Below, in pieces: positions 9,636-20,914 of a DNA stretch of 64,000 bases. This DNA comes from Pyrococcus sp. ST04. GTDB lineage: Archaea > Methanobacteriota_B > Thermococci > Thermococcales > Thermococcaceae. The DNA lies in NCBI RefSeq assembly GCF_000263735.1, contig NC_017946.1, positions 1 to 64,000 of the forward strand, in the 5' to 3' direction. How positions within the stretch are numbered: the stretch's first letter is position 1; every line of letters begins with the position of its first letter. A program made the position numbers and the translations under genes. The notes beneath the pieces were generated by a model. It was not told the origin of the DNA and ran no database searches. It was given only the letters and a program-made list of their open reading frames with translations.

Positions 9636-10913
9636 ATGGTGAGAATTTACATAGAGAATTACGGATGTGCGAGAAATAGAGCAGATGGGGAGATGATGGC
9701 TGCCCTGCTTTACTTAGCGGGGCATGAACTTGTTAGTGACGAGAATGATGCTGAAGTAGTTGTCGTAAATAGTTGTGCTGTTAAAGACCCAACGGAGAGA
9801 AAAATTGCAAGGAGGATAAAGGAACTCCTAGATGAAGGAAAAAAAGTTATAGTCACGGGATGCCTACCTCACGTCAATCCAGACGTTATAGATGAGAGAG
9901 TTTCCGCGATTTTGGGCGTTAAAAGTATAGATAGAATTGTGCAAGCAGTTGAATATGCCTTAAGAGGGGAGAAATTAATAAGTGTACCCGACTGGAAAAA
10001 GAGGAATCTTGACAAGCTTGACTTACCTAGACTTTCACCCAGGGGAGTTCATTTCATTGTTCCAATAGCCGAAGGCTGTCTAAACGCATGCACATACTGT
10101 GCAACGAGACTCGCAAGAGGCGTTCTCAAGAGTTATTCTCCAGAAAAAGTCGTTGAGTGGGTGAAGTGGGCTATAAGACAAGGATACAAGGAGATATGGC
10201 TCTCCGCAGAAGATACTGGATGTTATGGGTTTGACATAGGGACTAACCTTGCAAAGCTTCTTGACGAAATAACCTCGATAGAAGGGGAGTTCAGAGTTAG
10301 GGTTGGCATGATGAATCCAAATCATGTAATGAAATTCCTTGACGAACTAATTGAAGCTTACAAGGACGAAAAGATATACAAGTTTCTCCATCTCCCAGTC
10401 CAGAGCGGAGATAATGAAATTCTAAGGAAGATGGGAAGGACTTACACAGTTGAAGAGTTTGAAGAAATTGTGAACGCATTCAGGAGAGAGTTTCCAGACC
10501 TTAATCTCCATACCGATATAATAGTGGGCTTTCCTGGGGAGAGCGAGGAGGCATTTCAAAAAAGCGTTGAGTTGATAAAGAGGATAAGACCCGATAAGGT
10601 CAATGTGTCACGTTATTCCCCAAGACCTGGAACCATAGCAGCAAAGTGGAAACAACTTCCAGGGTGGATTGTAAAGGAGAGATCTAGAATAATGCATAGA
10701 ATAAGGCTACAGATAAGCTATGAGATTAATCAAAGATACATTGGAAAGAAGGTAGATGTCCTAGTTCATGGAGAGGGTAAGAAGGGAAACATAGATGCAG
10801 TAACAATGAACTACAAGCATATAATCCTTCCCCATGGAGAAAAAGGGGAGTTTGCAACTGCAAAAGTTAAAGGAGCTACATCAACATATCTTTTAGGTGA
10901 GATAGTTAGCTAA
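9636..10913 (+). CDS. tRNA methylthiotransferase (MiaB/CDKAL1 family)
   Basis: 425 residues. N-terminal UPF0004 domain with three cluster cysteines (IENYGC, VNSCAV, TGCLPH), radical SAM motif CLNACTYC near residue 148, and a C-terminal TRAM RNA-binding region. Archaeal members (MtaB/CDKAL1-like) add a methylthio group to t6A at position 37 of tRNAs. I chose ATG 9636 (MVRIYIENYGC), because the family begins just before the IENYGC strand; the frame stays open to 9588 but that part has no match in the family. It heads a three-gene RNA-processing operon. Confidence 0.85.
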   Translation: MVRIYIENYGCARNRADGEMMAALLYLAGHELVSDENDAEVVVVNSCAVKDPTERKIARRIKELLDEGKKVIVTGCLPHVNPDVIDERVSAILGVKSIDRIVQAVEYALRGEKLISVPDWKKRNLDKLDLPRLSPRGVHFIVPIAEGCLNACTYCATRLARGVLKSYSPEKVVEWVKWAIRQGYKEIWLSAEDTGCYGFDIGTNLAKLLDEITSIEGEFRVRVGMMNPNHVMKFLDELIEAYKDEKIYKFLHLPVQSGDNEILRKMGRTYTVEEFEEIVNAFRREFPDLNLHTDIIVGFPGESEEAFQKSVELIKRIRPDKVNVSRYSPRPGTIAAKWKQLPGWIVKERSRIMHRIRLQISYEINQRYIGKKVDVLVHGEGKKGNIDAVTMNYKHIILPHGEKGEFATAKVKGATSTYLLGEIVS

Positions 10914-10954
10914 GGTTTTTAATAACTTATTCCAAAATTATTCTGGTGAGGTAA

Positions 10955-11419
10955 ATGGGGAAAAGGTTGCAGGCTCACAATATCAGGATAAGAACGTTCA
11001 TTCATGCTACAGAAGACCCTGAAAAAGTTTTGGAGGCCTTGGAAACATTATTCCCCGAAGATATTTCGGCAAAGGATGTCGAGTTTGAAGTCATAGAAAC
11101 AGAGGGCTACTTTGGAAACCCAATTCTTGTCGTGGATGCTGAACTTAGGCACTCAAGAAATGTAAGAAAATTCCTTGAGAATCTCAGAAATCTCCTAAGT
11201 GAAGAAGATAGAAAATACCTCTGGGAGCATGCGGAGGAAAAAGTTGATGAAACAGGAACTTTTTACATAAGATTTGATAAGCAAAAGGCATATTTGGGAG
11301 AGGTAAAGGTGAGTGAAGGCGAGGATGTAATACACGTAAGGATAAAGGTAAAAGCATTCCCAATGAAAAAAGAGAGTGTAGTTAAAGCCGTAAGAGAGTG
11401 GTTGGAGGGTGAGGAGTGA
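10955..11419 (+). CDS. Archaeal RNA-binding protein (COG1325-type)
   Basis: 154 residues. It fits the archaeal RNA_binding (PF01877-like) family: two-layer alpha/beta with [19 protein letters not shown] at the front and [16 protein letters not shown] near the end. Structures exist but the RNA target is not settled. It starts with ATG behind GGTGAGG and overlaps the RNase P gene by 4 bp (GTGA), so it may act with RNase P or in tRNA maturation. That role is inferred from position only. Confidence 0.75.
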   Translation: MGKRLQAHNIRIRTFIHATEDPEKVLEALETLFPEDISAKDVEFEVIETEGYFGNPILVVDAELRHSRNVRKFLENLRNLLSEEDRKYLWEHAEEKVDETGTFYIRFDKQKAYLGEVKVSEGEDVIHVRIKVKAFPMKKESVVKAVREWLEGEE

Positions 11420-12036
11420 AGTTCATTGAGATGGATATTAGGGGTGAGGATGCATATAATTTTGCTAGAGAATTCTTCGACGATGTTGTATTCTCGTATG
11501 AAGTCCCTCCCGGAAAGCTCGAGAAGGAAGAGCTAAAAAAAGTAAAGGATGTATATGGTAAAGTTGCAATAGTCCTTGTAAATCCTCAACCTTCAACAGT
11601 AAAAGAAGCCCTAAGGTTCAAGCAGAATTACCTGATTTACGTCGAATCTAAGGATCTTAGGGTTGTAAGGTATTCAATTGAAAGAGGCGTCGATGCAATA
11701 ATATCCCCCTGGGTCGGAAGGAAGGATCCCGGACTTGATCACGTTCTGGCAAGGATGATGAGTAGAAAAAACATTGCCCTTGGGTTTTCTCTGAGACACC
11801 TGTTAGGAGTAAACTCATATGAAAGGGCAAACATGCTTAAGTTCATGATAAAGGCGTGGAAACTCGTGGAGAAATACAAAGTTCCAAGGTTTATAACGAG
11901 CTCGGCAAAAGAGAAATGGGAAGTGAGAGGGCCCAGGGACTTAGCAAGTTTGGGAATAGCACTTGGCATGGAGATCCAACAAGCAAAAGCATCACTTTCT
12001 ACATATCCGGAGATCATCCTGAAAAGGCTTAAATAA
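11416..12036 (+). CDS. rnp3: RNase P protein component 3 (Rpp30 homolog)
   Basis: 206 residues of the Rpp30 family, a TIM-barrel-like subunit that joins Pop5 in the archaeal RNase P holoenzyme, which trims tRNA 5' leaders. Characteristic segments: [33 protein letters not shown] and [16 protein letters not shown], the last strongly conserved in archaeal and eukaryal members. GTG start overlapping the upstream stop, so coupled translation. Third gene of the tRNA operon. Confidence 0.93.
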   Translation: MKFIEMDIRGEDAYNFAREFFDDVVFSYEVPPGKLEKEELKKVKDVYGKVAIVLVNPQPSTVKEALRFKQNYLIYVESKDLRVVRYSIERGVDAIISPWVGRKDPGLDHVLARMMSRKNIALGFSLRHLLGVNSYERANMLKFMIKAWKLVEKYKVPRFITSSAKEKWEVRGPRDLASLGIALGMEIQQAKASLSTYPEIILKRLK

Positions 12037-12120
12037 TATCATCTCACAATTTTAGTGATACAGTATCTGGACACAATTACCCAAAATGAGAACAGGCTAA
12101 AAGTTAGGGAGGGTGGAGGG

Positions 12121-13308
12121 TTGGACATAGATCTTCTCTTGTCAACTCCTGAAGAACTCGAAAGGGAGGGATACAAGAAAATAAAGGAAGGTAAAATTAA
12201 AGACGGTGTTAAAATGCTTGTGAGAGCAGCAAAACTCTACGAAGACAAAGGAGAGATCCAAAAAGCTGCAAGCTTGTATAAAGAGGCTGGGGTAATACTA
12301 AAGGAGAGGCTCAATCTTTATGAACAGGCGAAACCTCTAATGCTCAGAGCAGCTTATCTATACATAAGGATTATCGAGAGGGAGATAGACAAGAATGAAG
12401 TAAACCTAGAAAGACTAACATCTTCTTGTCTTAATGTAATTGAAGCGTTTACGTTTTTAGGAGACTCAAGAAATCTAAAGAAATATGCTAGAGAGTTCGC
12501 AAAGATGTATGAGGATCTGGGAGCTAATTATGAGGAGGCTGGTGAGATAGAATCTGCCATAGTCGCATATGAGTCAGCATATAGGTATTATGACCTATTA
12601 AACGACAAGGAAAGCCTTGAGAAGATAGCAGGTAGACTTGTTGAGATATTTGGAAACATAGCAGAGGAAGCAATAGCAGAAGAAAGATATGAGGACAGCG
12701 GAGAAGCTTTTGAGAAAGTTGCAAACTATATAAAGACTATCTTTGGCTACGAGGAGAGGTACAGAGAACTAATGGAAAATGCCGGGAAACATTATGAAAA
12801 GGCTAGCAAACTAGCATATGCAGAGGGAGATCTTGAAACAATGACAAGACTACTTCTAAAAGCTCAGTATGCATACCTCCTCGCTAGGAATTTTAACAGG
12901 GCAAACCTCATTGGTGTTAATCTAATAAAGATGCTCAATCAAGTTATTGAAAACTATAGGAGGTCTGGAAGGTTTGAAGTTGTCGGAGACAAGTTGCTTG
13001 AACTTGCAGAGGCCTTAATTGGTCTAGGAAAGTTTGAGAATGCTATGAAAGCCTACACAGAAGCTCTTGAGGAAACTGAAGGGAGAGTAGATTTGAGGGC
13101 CAGAATAAGAGTCGCAATAATTAAGTACCTTGCGGCAAAAGACATGAGTCTAGAGCTCTTAAGGGTGCTCGATGCTGTAGATTTCCTGATAAAGCATGCA
13201 AAATTCTTAGATGCAATTGAACTGGCAGAAAATGCTATTAGGGAGTACGAAGAAGGGGAGGAAATAATAAAGGCACTCTACAAAGCCGAGGGAATATCCC
13301 TCAAGTAA
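12121..13308 (+). CDS. TPR/alpha-solenoid protein of unknown role
   Basis: 395 residues, almost wholly helical, with repeated motifs of TPR type (GVKMLVRAAKLYEDKGEIQK, YEEAGEIESAIVAYESAYRY, ALIGLGKFENAMKAYTEA). Such solenoids in Thermococcales are scaffolds; the partner is unknown. I start at TTG 12121, because GGAGGGTGGAGGG lies directly in front; the open frame continues to GTG 12055, with no ribosome binding site. It begins 85 bp after rnp3 and may belong to the same transcript. Its end overlaps the convergent glycosyltransferase by 8 bp. Confidence 0.65.
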   Translation: MDIDLLLSTPEELEREGYKKIKEGKIKDGVKMLVRAAKLYEDKGEIQKAASLYKEAGVILKERLNLYEQAKPLMLRAAYLYIRIIEREIDKNEVNLERLTSSCLNVIEAFTFLGDSRNLKKYAREFAKMYEDLGANYEEAGEIESAIVAYESAYRYYDLLNDKESLEKIAGRLVEIFGNIAEEAIAEERYEDSGEAFEKVANYIKTIFGYEERYRELMENAGKHYEKASKLAYAEGDLETMTRLLLKAQYAYLLARNFNRANLIGVNLIKMLNQVIENYRRSGRFEVVGDKLLELAEALIGLGKFENAMKAYTEALEETEGRVDLRARIRVAIIKYLAAKDMSLELLRVLDAVDFLIKHAKFLDAIELAENAIREYEEGEEIIKALYKAEGISLK

Positions 13309-14449
13309 ACCATCTCTCGATCAGATAACCCTTCTCCCTGAGAAATACTCTAGCCCTTTCCCTGATAAGCTTTTCAGCCTCCATCGTACTCATATCCATG
13401 GTTCTCATTACGAAGTCCGCAGTTTTTGCGAAGTATAATGGTATCAACGGTTCTGCATTTGATATCACACCATTCTTGTAAGCTACTGCACCATCAAAGA
13501 GAACATGAGCCCAGAGATCATCCGGGAACTCAAATGTCCTTATTGCCTCTTCCACATGCTTGAACGTTTCGTCGGATAGAACTCTCTTTAAAACTTCTTT
13601 CTCTTTCTCCCATAATTCCCTTGCCCTCTGCTTAAGCAACTCCAAGGTTACCTTAACTGCCTCAGGCTCTCCTTTAACTTCTTCTCCCCAGGTTTCAACT
13701 GGCTTTATATCTCTCACATCCTTCCAAGCATTCTCGTACCTTTTCATTAGCATGAAGAGGGTTCCTACGACCTGGTTGAACATTGGACCTAATGAAGCCG
13801 CTGGATCCTTCGGATTGTGAATCTTCATACCGAGACTAACTTGAATGACCTTCCTCCTGTTCGCTATTGCTGTAGTTGTGAGGAATATGTCCACACCAAA
13901 CCTTGCAACATCCGTCTTCCAGACTTCCTCGTTTTCCAAGTATATATCAAGCATCTTTGAGCTTATCCCAAAGTCCCCTCCAATCGGTTGCCTAATGTCA
14001 ACCCCGTAAAGAGAAGCTGTCATAGGGTAGGCTATGTTGTTTGTAATCGTCCCGTCCCACTTATGTCTTAAATACAGGGGAGCGACAAAGTCATAGCCAT
14101 CTTCTATAGGCTTGGCAAACTTGTAAATCCATTCTGGGGTTATGCTTCTCAAGTCACTATCAACAAACACAACAGCATCAGCATCCCTCTCCCTGGCAAA
14201 CTCCATGATCTCCTTCATAGCACTTCCTTTCCCCGGAATCGGCCACTTGTAGACAAAACTATGAACTTCAACTCCCTCTGGAACCTTGGTTGATAGTACT
14301 ACATCCCTAGTACCATCAGTACTCCCACCGTCTGCATTGACTATAATCCCTCCCCCAAAATACTTCTTTAAGCCCTCAGCGGCTTGCTTCACTACATACC
14401 CTATAGTATCGGCATTGTTATAGCTAGGTATTCCGACTACTACTTTCAT
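13301..14449 (-). CDS. GT-A glycosyltransferase (GT2/GT81-like)
   Basis: 382 residues, cytoplasmic with no membrane segment. The N-terminal GT-A domain shows VVVGIPSYNNADTIGYVV, NADGGSTDGT and the metal-binding DSD (VVFVDSDLRSITPEW). A GDFGISSKM acceptor-side loop and a long helical C-terminus follow. The absence of a lipid or membrane domain and the length resemble glucosyl-3-phosphoglycerate/mannosylglycerate-type synthases, so a role in making a glycosylated compatible solute is possible but unproven. Start ATG 14449 behind GGAGGTGG. Divergent from two Gfo/Idh genes. Confidence 0.7.
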   Translation of the reverse strand: MKVVVGIPSYNNADTIGYVVKQAAEGLKKYFGGGIIVNADGGSTDGTRDVVLSTKVPEGVEVHSFVYKWPIPGKGSAMKEIMEFARERDADAVVFVDSDLRSITPEWIYKFAKPIEDGYDFVAPLYLRHKWDGTITNNIAYPMTASLYGVDIRQPIGGDFGISSKMLDIYLENEEVWKTDVARFGVDIFLTTTAIANRRKVIQVSLGMKIHNPKDPAASLGPMFNQVVGTLFMLMKRYENAWKDVRDIKPVETWGEEVKGEPEAVKVTLELLKQRARELWEKEKEVLKRVLSDETFKHVEEAIRTFEFPDDLWAHVLFDGAVAYKNGVISNAEPLIPLYFAKTADFVMRTMDMSTMEAEKLIRERARVFLREKGYLIERWFT

Positions 14450-14586
14450 CTTCACCACCTCCACATATAGCCTCCCGAAATATCTTTTTAAAACTTTCAG
14501 TAACTAAATCCTCCGTTAAGGGAACCTAAAAGAGTTTGAACTTTTTATGATCAACGAAGTCATTTAGATGTCTATTTTTGACATTG

Positions 14587-14610
14587 AAAAGTGACCGTCA
14601 CTTTTTTTAA
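14587..14610 (+). promoter_or_regulatory. Perfect palindrome over the promoter of the 14647 gene pair
   Basis: AAAAGTGAC-C-GTCACTTTT (14587-14605) is a perfect 9-bp inverted repeat with a one-base centre. It runs into the T/A-rich TTTTTTTAA (14602-14610), the likeliest TATA box for the gene starting at 14647 (transcript about 14632). A dimeric regulator bound here would cover the BRE/TATA region and repress. Confidence 0.5.
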
Positions 14611-14646
14611 CCTTAACTAATTCTAAGTAGTAATAGGTGGGTCACC

Positions 14647-15681
14647 ATGCCAGAGAGACTAAAGGTAGGCGTGGTAGGCTGTGGTAACATCTTCAATCTC
14701 GCACATAAACCCGCATTAAAGGCCATGAGGAAAACCGTGAAAGTAGTTGCCGTTATGGACATAGATGAGGAGGCAGCAAAAAAAGCTGGAAAGGAGCTGA
14801 ATGCAAAAGTGTACACGAATCTTGACGAATTTTTAGAGGAGGATATGGACGTTGTAGAAGTGCTAACGCCAACATACACTCACAAGGATATCACAATAAA
14901 AGCTCTAAAGGCTGGAAAGCATGTGATCGTTGAAAAGCCAATTGCTCGGACTATAGAAGAGGCAAAAGAAATGATAAAAGAAGCCGAGCAACAGGGATTA
15001 AAGTTATTCGTAGGTCATGTAAGGAGGTTTGACAAGAGATGGATACAGATAAAGGACGTCATAAAATCAAGGAACATCCTGCCGATGCAGATCAGAAAAA
15101 CTGAAGTACAACACCTTCCATTTCCAGCGGATTACTGGTATTGGGATGAGAGTAAGAGCGGAGGCGTCGCCGTCGATTTAGGAGTCCACGTGACAGATTT
15201 CCTCAGATGGTTCTTTGAAAGCGAGCCCATAGAAGTTTTTGCCGCTGGAAAGGCAATTAGAGGGGAGGCAAGAGTAAACAAGACGTATGACCACGTTATA
15301 ATGTTCATAAAATTCGAAGGAGACAAAACTGGAATAGCCGAGGTTAGCTGGAGCTATCCACTCCCAGCTAAGTACGGAGTGTTCTACCACCACTTAGATA
15401 TAATAGGTAAGAACGGAAGGATAAGGTACACTCCCCTTGATACTCCAGTAGTTGGAGTTGTAAAGAGCACCTTCGAAATGCCAAGGTTCTCTCCAATGCT
15501 ATCAACCTTCCCAGAGGCATTTGAAGCTGAGCTCAGACACTTCTTCGAATGCATCAGGAGCGACTGTGAGCCAGTAGTTACAGCAAAAGACGCTTTGATA
15601 GCCCTTTACATAGCCGAAAAGGCCAGAGAGAGTATCAGGAAGGGAGAACCTGTAAAACTCGACATCAGCGAGGTGATGTGA
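14647..15681 (+). CDS. Gfo/Idh/MocA family sugar oxidoreductase, first copy
   Basis: 344 residues. N-terminal Rossmann fold with VGVVGCGNIFN, the family EKP motif (IVEKPIARTI, about residue 96) and a C-terminal Gfo/Idh domain with GGVAVDLGVHVTDFLRW holding the active-site His. These enzymes oxidise or reduce sugars, inositols or amino sugars with NAD(P). ATG behind GGTGGGTCACC. It is separated from the second copy by one base, so they are co-transcribed; a two-enzyme reversible oxidation/epimerisation of one sugar is a natural guess. Confidence 0.82.
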   Translation: MPERLKVGVVGCGNIFNLAHKPALKAMRKTVKVVAVMDIDEEAAKKAGKELNAKVYTNLDEFLEEDMDVVEVLTPTYTHKDITIKALKAGKHVIVEKPIARTIEEAKEMIKEAEQQGLKLFVGHVRRFDKRWIQIKDVIKSRNILPMQIRKTEVQHLPFPADYWYWDESKSGGVAVDLGVHVTDFLRWFFESEPIEVFAAGKAIRGEARVNKTYDHVIMFIKFEGDKTGIAEVSWSYPLPAKYGVFYHHLDIIGKNGRIRYTPLDTPVVGVVKSTFEMPRFSPMLSTFPEAFEAELRHFFECIRSDCEPVVTAKDALIALYIAEKARESIRKGEPVKLDISEVM

Positions 15682-15682
15682 A

Positions 15683-16690
15683 ATGGTTAGGTTCGGTGTA
15701 ATTAGCTATGCTCACCCCCATGCAATTAGATATGCATCCACAATAAGAGCGAGTAGGAGGGCAAAGCTTGTTGCAATTTCGGGAGATGGAGCAAACTCAA
15801 ACGTTGCAAAAGTAGATGCAAGAAAATTCGGAGCAAAATTCTACCAAACTTATGAGGAGCTACTAAAGGACAAAACCGTAGAAGCAGTTTACATAGCAAT
15901 CGAAACTTACAGGCACAAAGAAGTCGCAATTAGAGCTGCCGAGGAAGGAAAGCATATACTGTTAGAGAAACCAATAGCACTAACAATAGAAGATGCAAAG
16001 GAAATAATCAAAGCAGCAAAAAAGGCTGGGGTCAAGCTCATGGTACCCTTCAACCCAAGATTCACCCAGCCACTAAAGAAAGCCAAGGAAATGATAGTTA
16101 ATGGGGAAATTGGAAAGCTAGAATACATCTATGCAATATCAGAGTACGTGAAACCACCGATGTTTCTGGAAGGGCTCGACACAAGCTGGTTCTTCGATGA
16201 AAGGAAGAGCGGTGGGGGAGGGTTCATGGACACAGCACCTCATGGGATTGACTCATTATTCTGGCTAACAGAGAGTGAACCAACAAGAGTATATGCAGAC
16301 ATAGGATCAAAGATATGGGGATTTAAGGTAGATGATATAGGAACGGCCCTCATAGAGTTCAAAAACAACGTTGTTGCACTGCTAACAGCAGGGTGGGCAA
16401 ATCCCAAGGGCTATCCCTACGGACTTGAGATGAAGTACTACATCGTTGGAGATGACGGCTTCCTCGACATAAGAACTGCATACCCAGACTTTACAGTCTA
16501 CCAAGAAAGAACAGAGAAAATCTACTGGGAGAGGCCAGATGTTGAAGGTATAATAAACGCATTCATTGATGCAATAATCCAAGACAAAGAGCCACCCATA
16601 ACTGGAGAAGATGCTCTTAAGAATCTAGCAGTAGTTCTAGCCGCCTACGAGTCATCAAAAACAGGAAAAGCAGTAAAAATAAAGCTCTAA
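15683..16690 (+). CDS. Gfo/Idh/MocA family sugar oxidoreductase, second copy
   Basis: 335 residues of the same family as its neighbour but clearly diverged: the dinucleotide loop is GVISYAHPHAIRY in place of the usual GxGxxG, which may mean different cofactor handling. LLEKPIALTIEDA is the EKP motif and GGGGFMDTAPHGIDSLFWL the substrate-site helix with the conserved His. Start ATG overlaps the region just after the TGA of the first gene (GGTGATGTGAA serves as ribosome binding site). The substrate is unknown. Confidence 0.78.
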   Translation: MVRFGVISYAHPHAIRYASTIRASRRAKLVAISGDGANSNVAKVDARKFGAKFYQTYEELLKDKTVEAVYIAIETYRHKEVAIRAAEEGKHILLEKPIALTIEDAKEIIKAAKKAGVKLMVPFNPRFTQPLKKAKEMIVNGEIGKLEYIYAISEYVKPPMFLEGLDTSWFFDERKSGGGGFMDTAPHGIDSLFWLTESEPTRVYADIGSKIWGFKVDDIGTALIEFKNNVVALLTAGWANPKGYPYGLEMKYYIVGDDGFLDIRTAYPDFTVYQERTEKIYWERPDVEGIINAFIDAIIQDKEPPITGEDALKNLAVVLAAYESSKTGKAVKIKL

Positions 16691-16692
16691 TT

Positions 16693-17427
<735 letters not shown>

Positions 17428-17473
17428 TCACAACAGGACTAACAATGGGTAAAATACCTTCGAAGAAGTTGAA

Positions 17474-18813
<1,340 letters not shown>

Positions 18814-18867
18814 TTATACAGAATGTACCTCTCTATTATTCTAGAACCCCTTCAGGAGGTACTAAAA

Positions 18868-20466
18868 ATGAGAATAGCCCTTGTCCGAGTGAATCCTGGA
18901 AAAAGTGGGTATACATCAGCCTATGGATATATTGCGCCGCCTTTAGGTCTTTTATCTCTCGCGGGAGCAGTTAAAGACATTGCAAAGGTCAGAATAATTG
19001 ATGGAGAAGGGAGAGGGTTATCAAACCAAGAAACCATTGAGGAAATTGAAGAATTTAATCCTGATATAGTCGGGTTTACCACAATCGCCTCAACCTATAT
19101 AAACACATCCCTCAAGATTGCAAAAAGTCTAAGAAGAGAAAAGTTGGACAGTCTCATAGTATTTGGAGGTCATCATGCCACCTTCACTTATCCACTGATT
19201 TTAAAAGAAGGAATAGACGCCGTCGTTATTGGGGAAGGAGAAGCTACTTTTAGGGAGTTAGTAGAAAAGTTAGAAGAGGAAGGGGACATAAAGGAGGTTA
19301 GGGGAATAGCCTATGCGGAGGATGGGAGAATAAGAGTTTCATACAGAGAACCAATAGTCAATCTTGATGATTTGCCCATGCCAGCTTATGATCTTGTTGA
19401 TCCAAAAACATATACGGCTACTATCCTTGGAGAGAACGTCAAGATAGCTTCAATAGAGACGTCTAGAGGATGTCCATACAATTGTGAATTTTGTAGTGCT
19501 TCTGCAATGTGGGGACATGCATGGAGGTGGAAAAGTAACGATCGTGTTATTAGAGAGCTAGAATACGTGAAAAATCTAGGCTACAACTGGGTCTTTTTTG
19601 TGGATGATAACTTTGTAGTTCCCCTCAAATATCAAGAAAGGCTAAAACTGCTAGATGCAATCATAGAAAACGGCCTCAACGACCTTAATTTTATAATACA
19701 AATTAGAGCGGATATAATAGCAAAACACCCTGAGCTTGCTAAAAAGCTGGCAAATGCAGGTGTTAAAATTGCGTTTATAGGGATAGAGTCAGGAAGTGAA
19801 GAAGTCCTTAGAGGCATGAGGAAAGGGCTTAAAAAAGAGGACACAGTAAATGCGGTTCAACTATTAAGCGAGCATGGAATCGTTGTCTATGGAGGAATAA
19901 TAATTGGTGCACCTTATGAATCCAGGAAAGACAGAAAAGCTACATACAAATTTGTTCAAATGCTTGGAGACAATGGCCTTGATGCAATACAGATCTCGAT
20001 ATATACTCCACTTCCTGGAAGCGATTCCTTTTACAAGGCTCTCAAAGATAAAGCTCTTTTAACTCTTAATTGGGACTTTTACGATGCCCTCCATCCTGTA
20101 ATGAGAGTGAAGGAGAAACTTTGGAGGCTATACTTTGAAAGCAGAGAAAAGACGTATATGTTTTACCTAAAGAAGTGGTGGCATGGCGTTACTAAAAAAG
20201 CTAAAAGGTACTCAAAGCCAATTTTAAGCAATGCAAAGCGTTATGTGATGCTCAGGCTCCCACGCTATATAAAGAACTTCCTCAAGCTTCCAATTGAGAG
20301 CATCCTAGTTCAAAGGGAAATTTTAAGATCAGGAAAAAATATCGATGAACTCACGGCCAAAATCCTCGAAGAAGTCTACATTGAGCATATAACGTCTTAT
20401 TTAAAGCTGTTCCACGAAACAATATTAAAACAACAGAAGCAATTAAGGTATGCAAAAAGAAGCTAA
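18868..20466 (+). CDS. Cobalamin-binding radical SAM enzyme, substrate unknown
   Basis: 532 residues. N-terminal B12-binding domain (VRVNPGKSGY ... PPLGLLSLAG, then IVGFTTIAST and VFGGHHATF), radical SAM motif RGCPYNCEFC near residue 204, and a long basic helical C-terminus (WWHGVTKKAKRYSKP) of about 110 residues with no clear match. Members methylate unreactive carbons in lipids, cofactors or natural products (BchE, HpnJ and similar). In an archaeon a lipid or cofactor target is possible. Start ATG 18868 behind GGAGGT. It stands alone, divergent from pcm. Confidence 0.8.
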   Translation: MRIALVRVNPGKSGYTSAYGYIAPPLGLLSLAGAVKDIAKVRIIDGEGRGLSNQETIEEIEEFNPDIVGFTTIASTYINTSLKIAKSLRREKLDSLIVFGGHHATFTYPLILKEGIDAVVIGEGEATFRELVEKLEEEGDIKEVRGIAYAEDGRIRVSYREPIVNLDDLPMPAYDLVDPKTYTATILGENVKIASIETSRGCPYNCEFCSASAMWGHAWRWKSNDRVIRELEYVKNLGYNWVFFVDDNFVVPLKYQERLKLLDAIIENGLNDLNFIIQIRADIIAKHPELAKKLANAGVKIAFIGIESGSEEVLRGMRKGLKKEDTVNAVQLLSEHGIVVYGGIIIGAPYESRKDRKATYKFVQMLGDNGLDAIQISIYTPLPGSDSFYKALKDKALLTLNWDFYDALHPVMRVKEKLWRLYFESREKTYMFYLKKWWHGVTKKAKRYSKPILSNAKRYVMLRLPRYIKNFLKLPIESILVQREILRSGKNIDELTAKILEEVYIEHITSYLKLFHETILKQQKQLRYAKRS

Positions 20467-20477
20467 AGCATTTACCT

Positions 20478-20510
20478 TTTGAAAGCCTCACCCTTTATAG
20501 GGAGAGTTAA
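20478..20510 (+). repeat. IS200/IS605-end-like hairpin, copy A
   Basis: CCTTTTGAAAGCCTCACCC then TTTATAGGGAGAG: a T-rich lead-in and a short hairpin (CTCaCCC/GGGaGAG). It is the most diverged of four related copies in the window. It begins about 10 bp after the stop of the B12 radical SAM gene, where it may serve as its transcription end. No transposase gene is near. Confidence 0.4.
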
Positions 20511-20663
20511 AATACCTTGATTTCCGGGATCTTCATAAGCTTTAGTGTTCCATGGCAGGATTTTAAAGTTTTTAATCAGGCATCTTCAAGATTAGCCCTC
20601 TACATTTGCCTGGTTTTGGGTTTTAAATTATCTCATCGAATTTTTATCCTCAATCTACGAAAA

Positions 20664-20673
20664 CTTTATAAAT
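20664..20673 (+). promoter_or_regulatory. tRNA-His promoter
   Basis: CGAAAACTTTATAAAT: purine-rich BRE followed by TTTATAAA, centred about 32 bases before the mature tRNA 5' end, giving a leader of a few bases for RNase P to remove. Confidence 0.6.
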
Positions 20674-20700
20674 CTCATCCAAAAGCACACGAATGGGAGT

Positions 20701-20778
20701 GGCCGGGGTGGTGTAGCCTGGTTAGCACAGGGGACTGTGGATCCCCTAGCCCGGGTTCAAATCCCGGCCCCGGCCCCA
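20701..20778 (+). tRNA. tRNA-His (anticodon GTG), CCA encoded
   Basis: A full cloverleaf is visible: acceptor GCCGGGG/CCCCGGC, anticodon stem GGGGA/TCCCC around the loop CT-GTG-GA, T arm CCGGG-TTCAAAT-CCCGG. The base before the acceptor (20701) is G and the discriminator is C (20775), the G-1:C73 pair that marks histidine tRNAs and is encoded in archaea. CCA follows at 20776-20778. No intron. It is flanked by IS-end-like hairpins and gene relics, so its 3' side looks like an old integration site. Confidence 0.95.
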
Positions 20779-20914
20779 GAAAAGAACTATTCTGAAGATA
20801 AATATTTAGAAGGGCCTCTTCAAGCAATTGAGACATGTTAATCCCGCTGTTCTTTGCAAACTCAACTAAATTAGCCTGACTGAAAGTGTTACATTTTCTT
20901 TTTTCAGGCCTCAT
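20779..20914 (-). pseudogene. Relic of a ribbon-helix-helix (antitoxin-like) gene abutting tRNA-His
   Basis: On the minus strand the frame reads NLVEFAKNSGINMSQLLEEA then LLNIYLQNSS, the pattern of the second half of a ribbon-helix-helix antitoxin or CopG-type regulator (GIN-x-SQLLEEALL). Upstream, the beta strand is missing and the frame begins inside hairpin copy B; downstream the frame runs into the tRNA. I read it as a fragment of a lost toxin-antitoxin or plasmid/virus gene. No toxin partner is seen. Confidence 0.45.

Noticed and set aside
14461-14646. Palindrome at 14587-14605 as a terminator of the glycosyltransferase gene
   Set aside because: That gene is transcribed away from this site, so the palindrome lies at its 5' side; an operator is the better reading.
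20517-20795. Open frame on the plus strand spanning tRNA-His
   Set aside because: It runs through the whole tRNA gene and has no protein-like composition; the tRNA explains the sequence.
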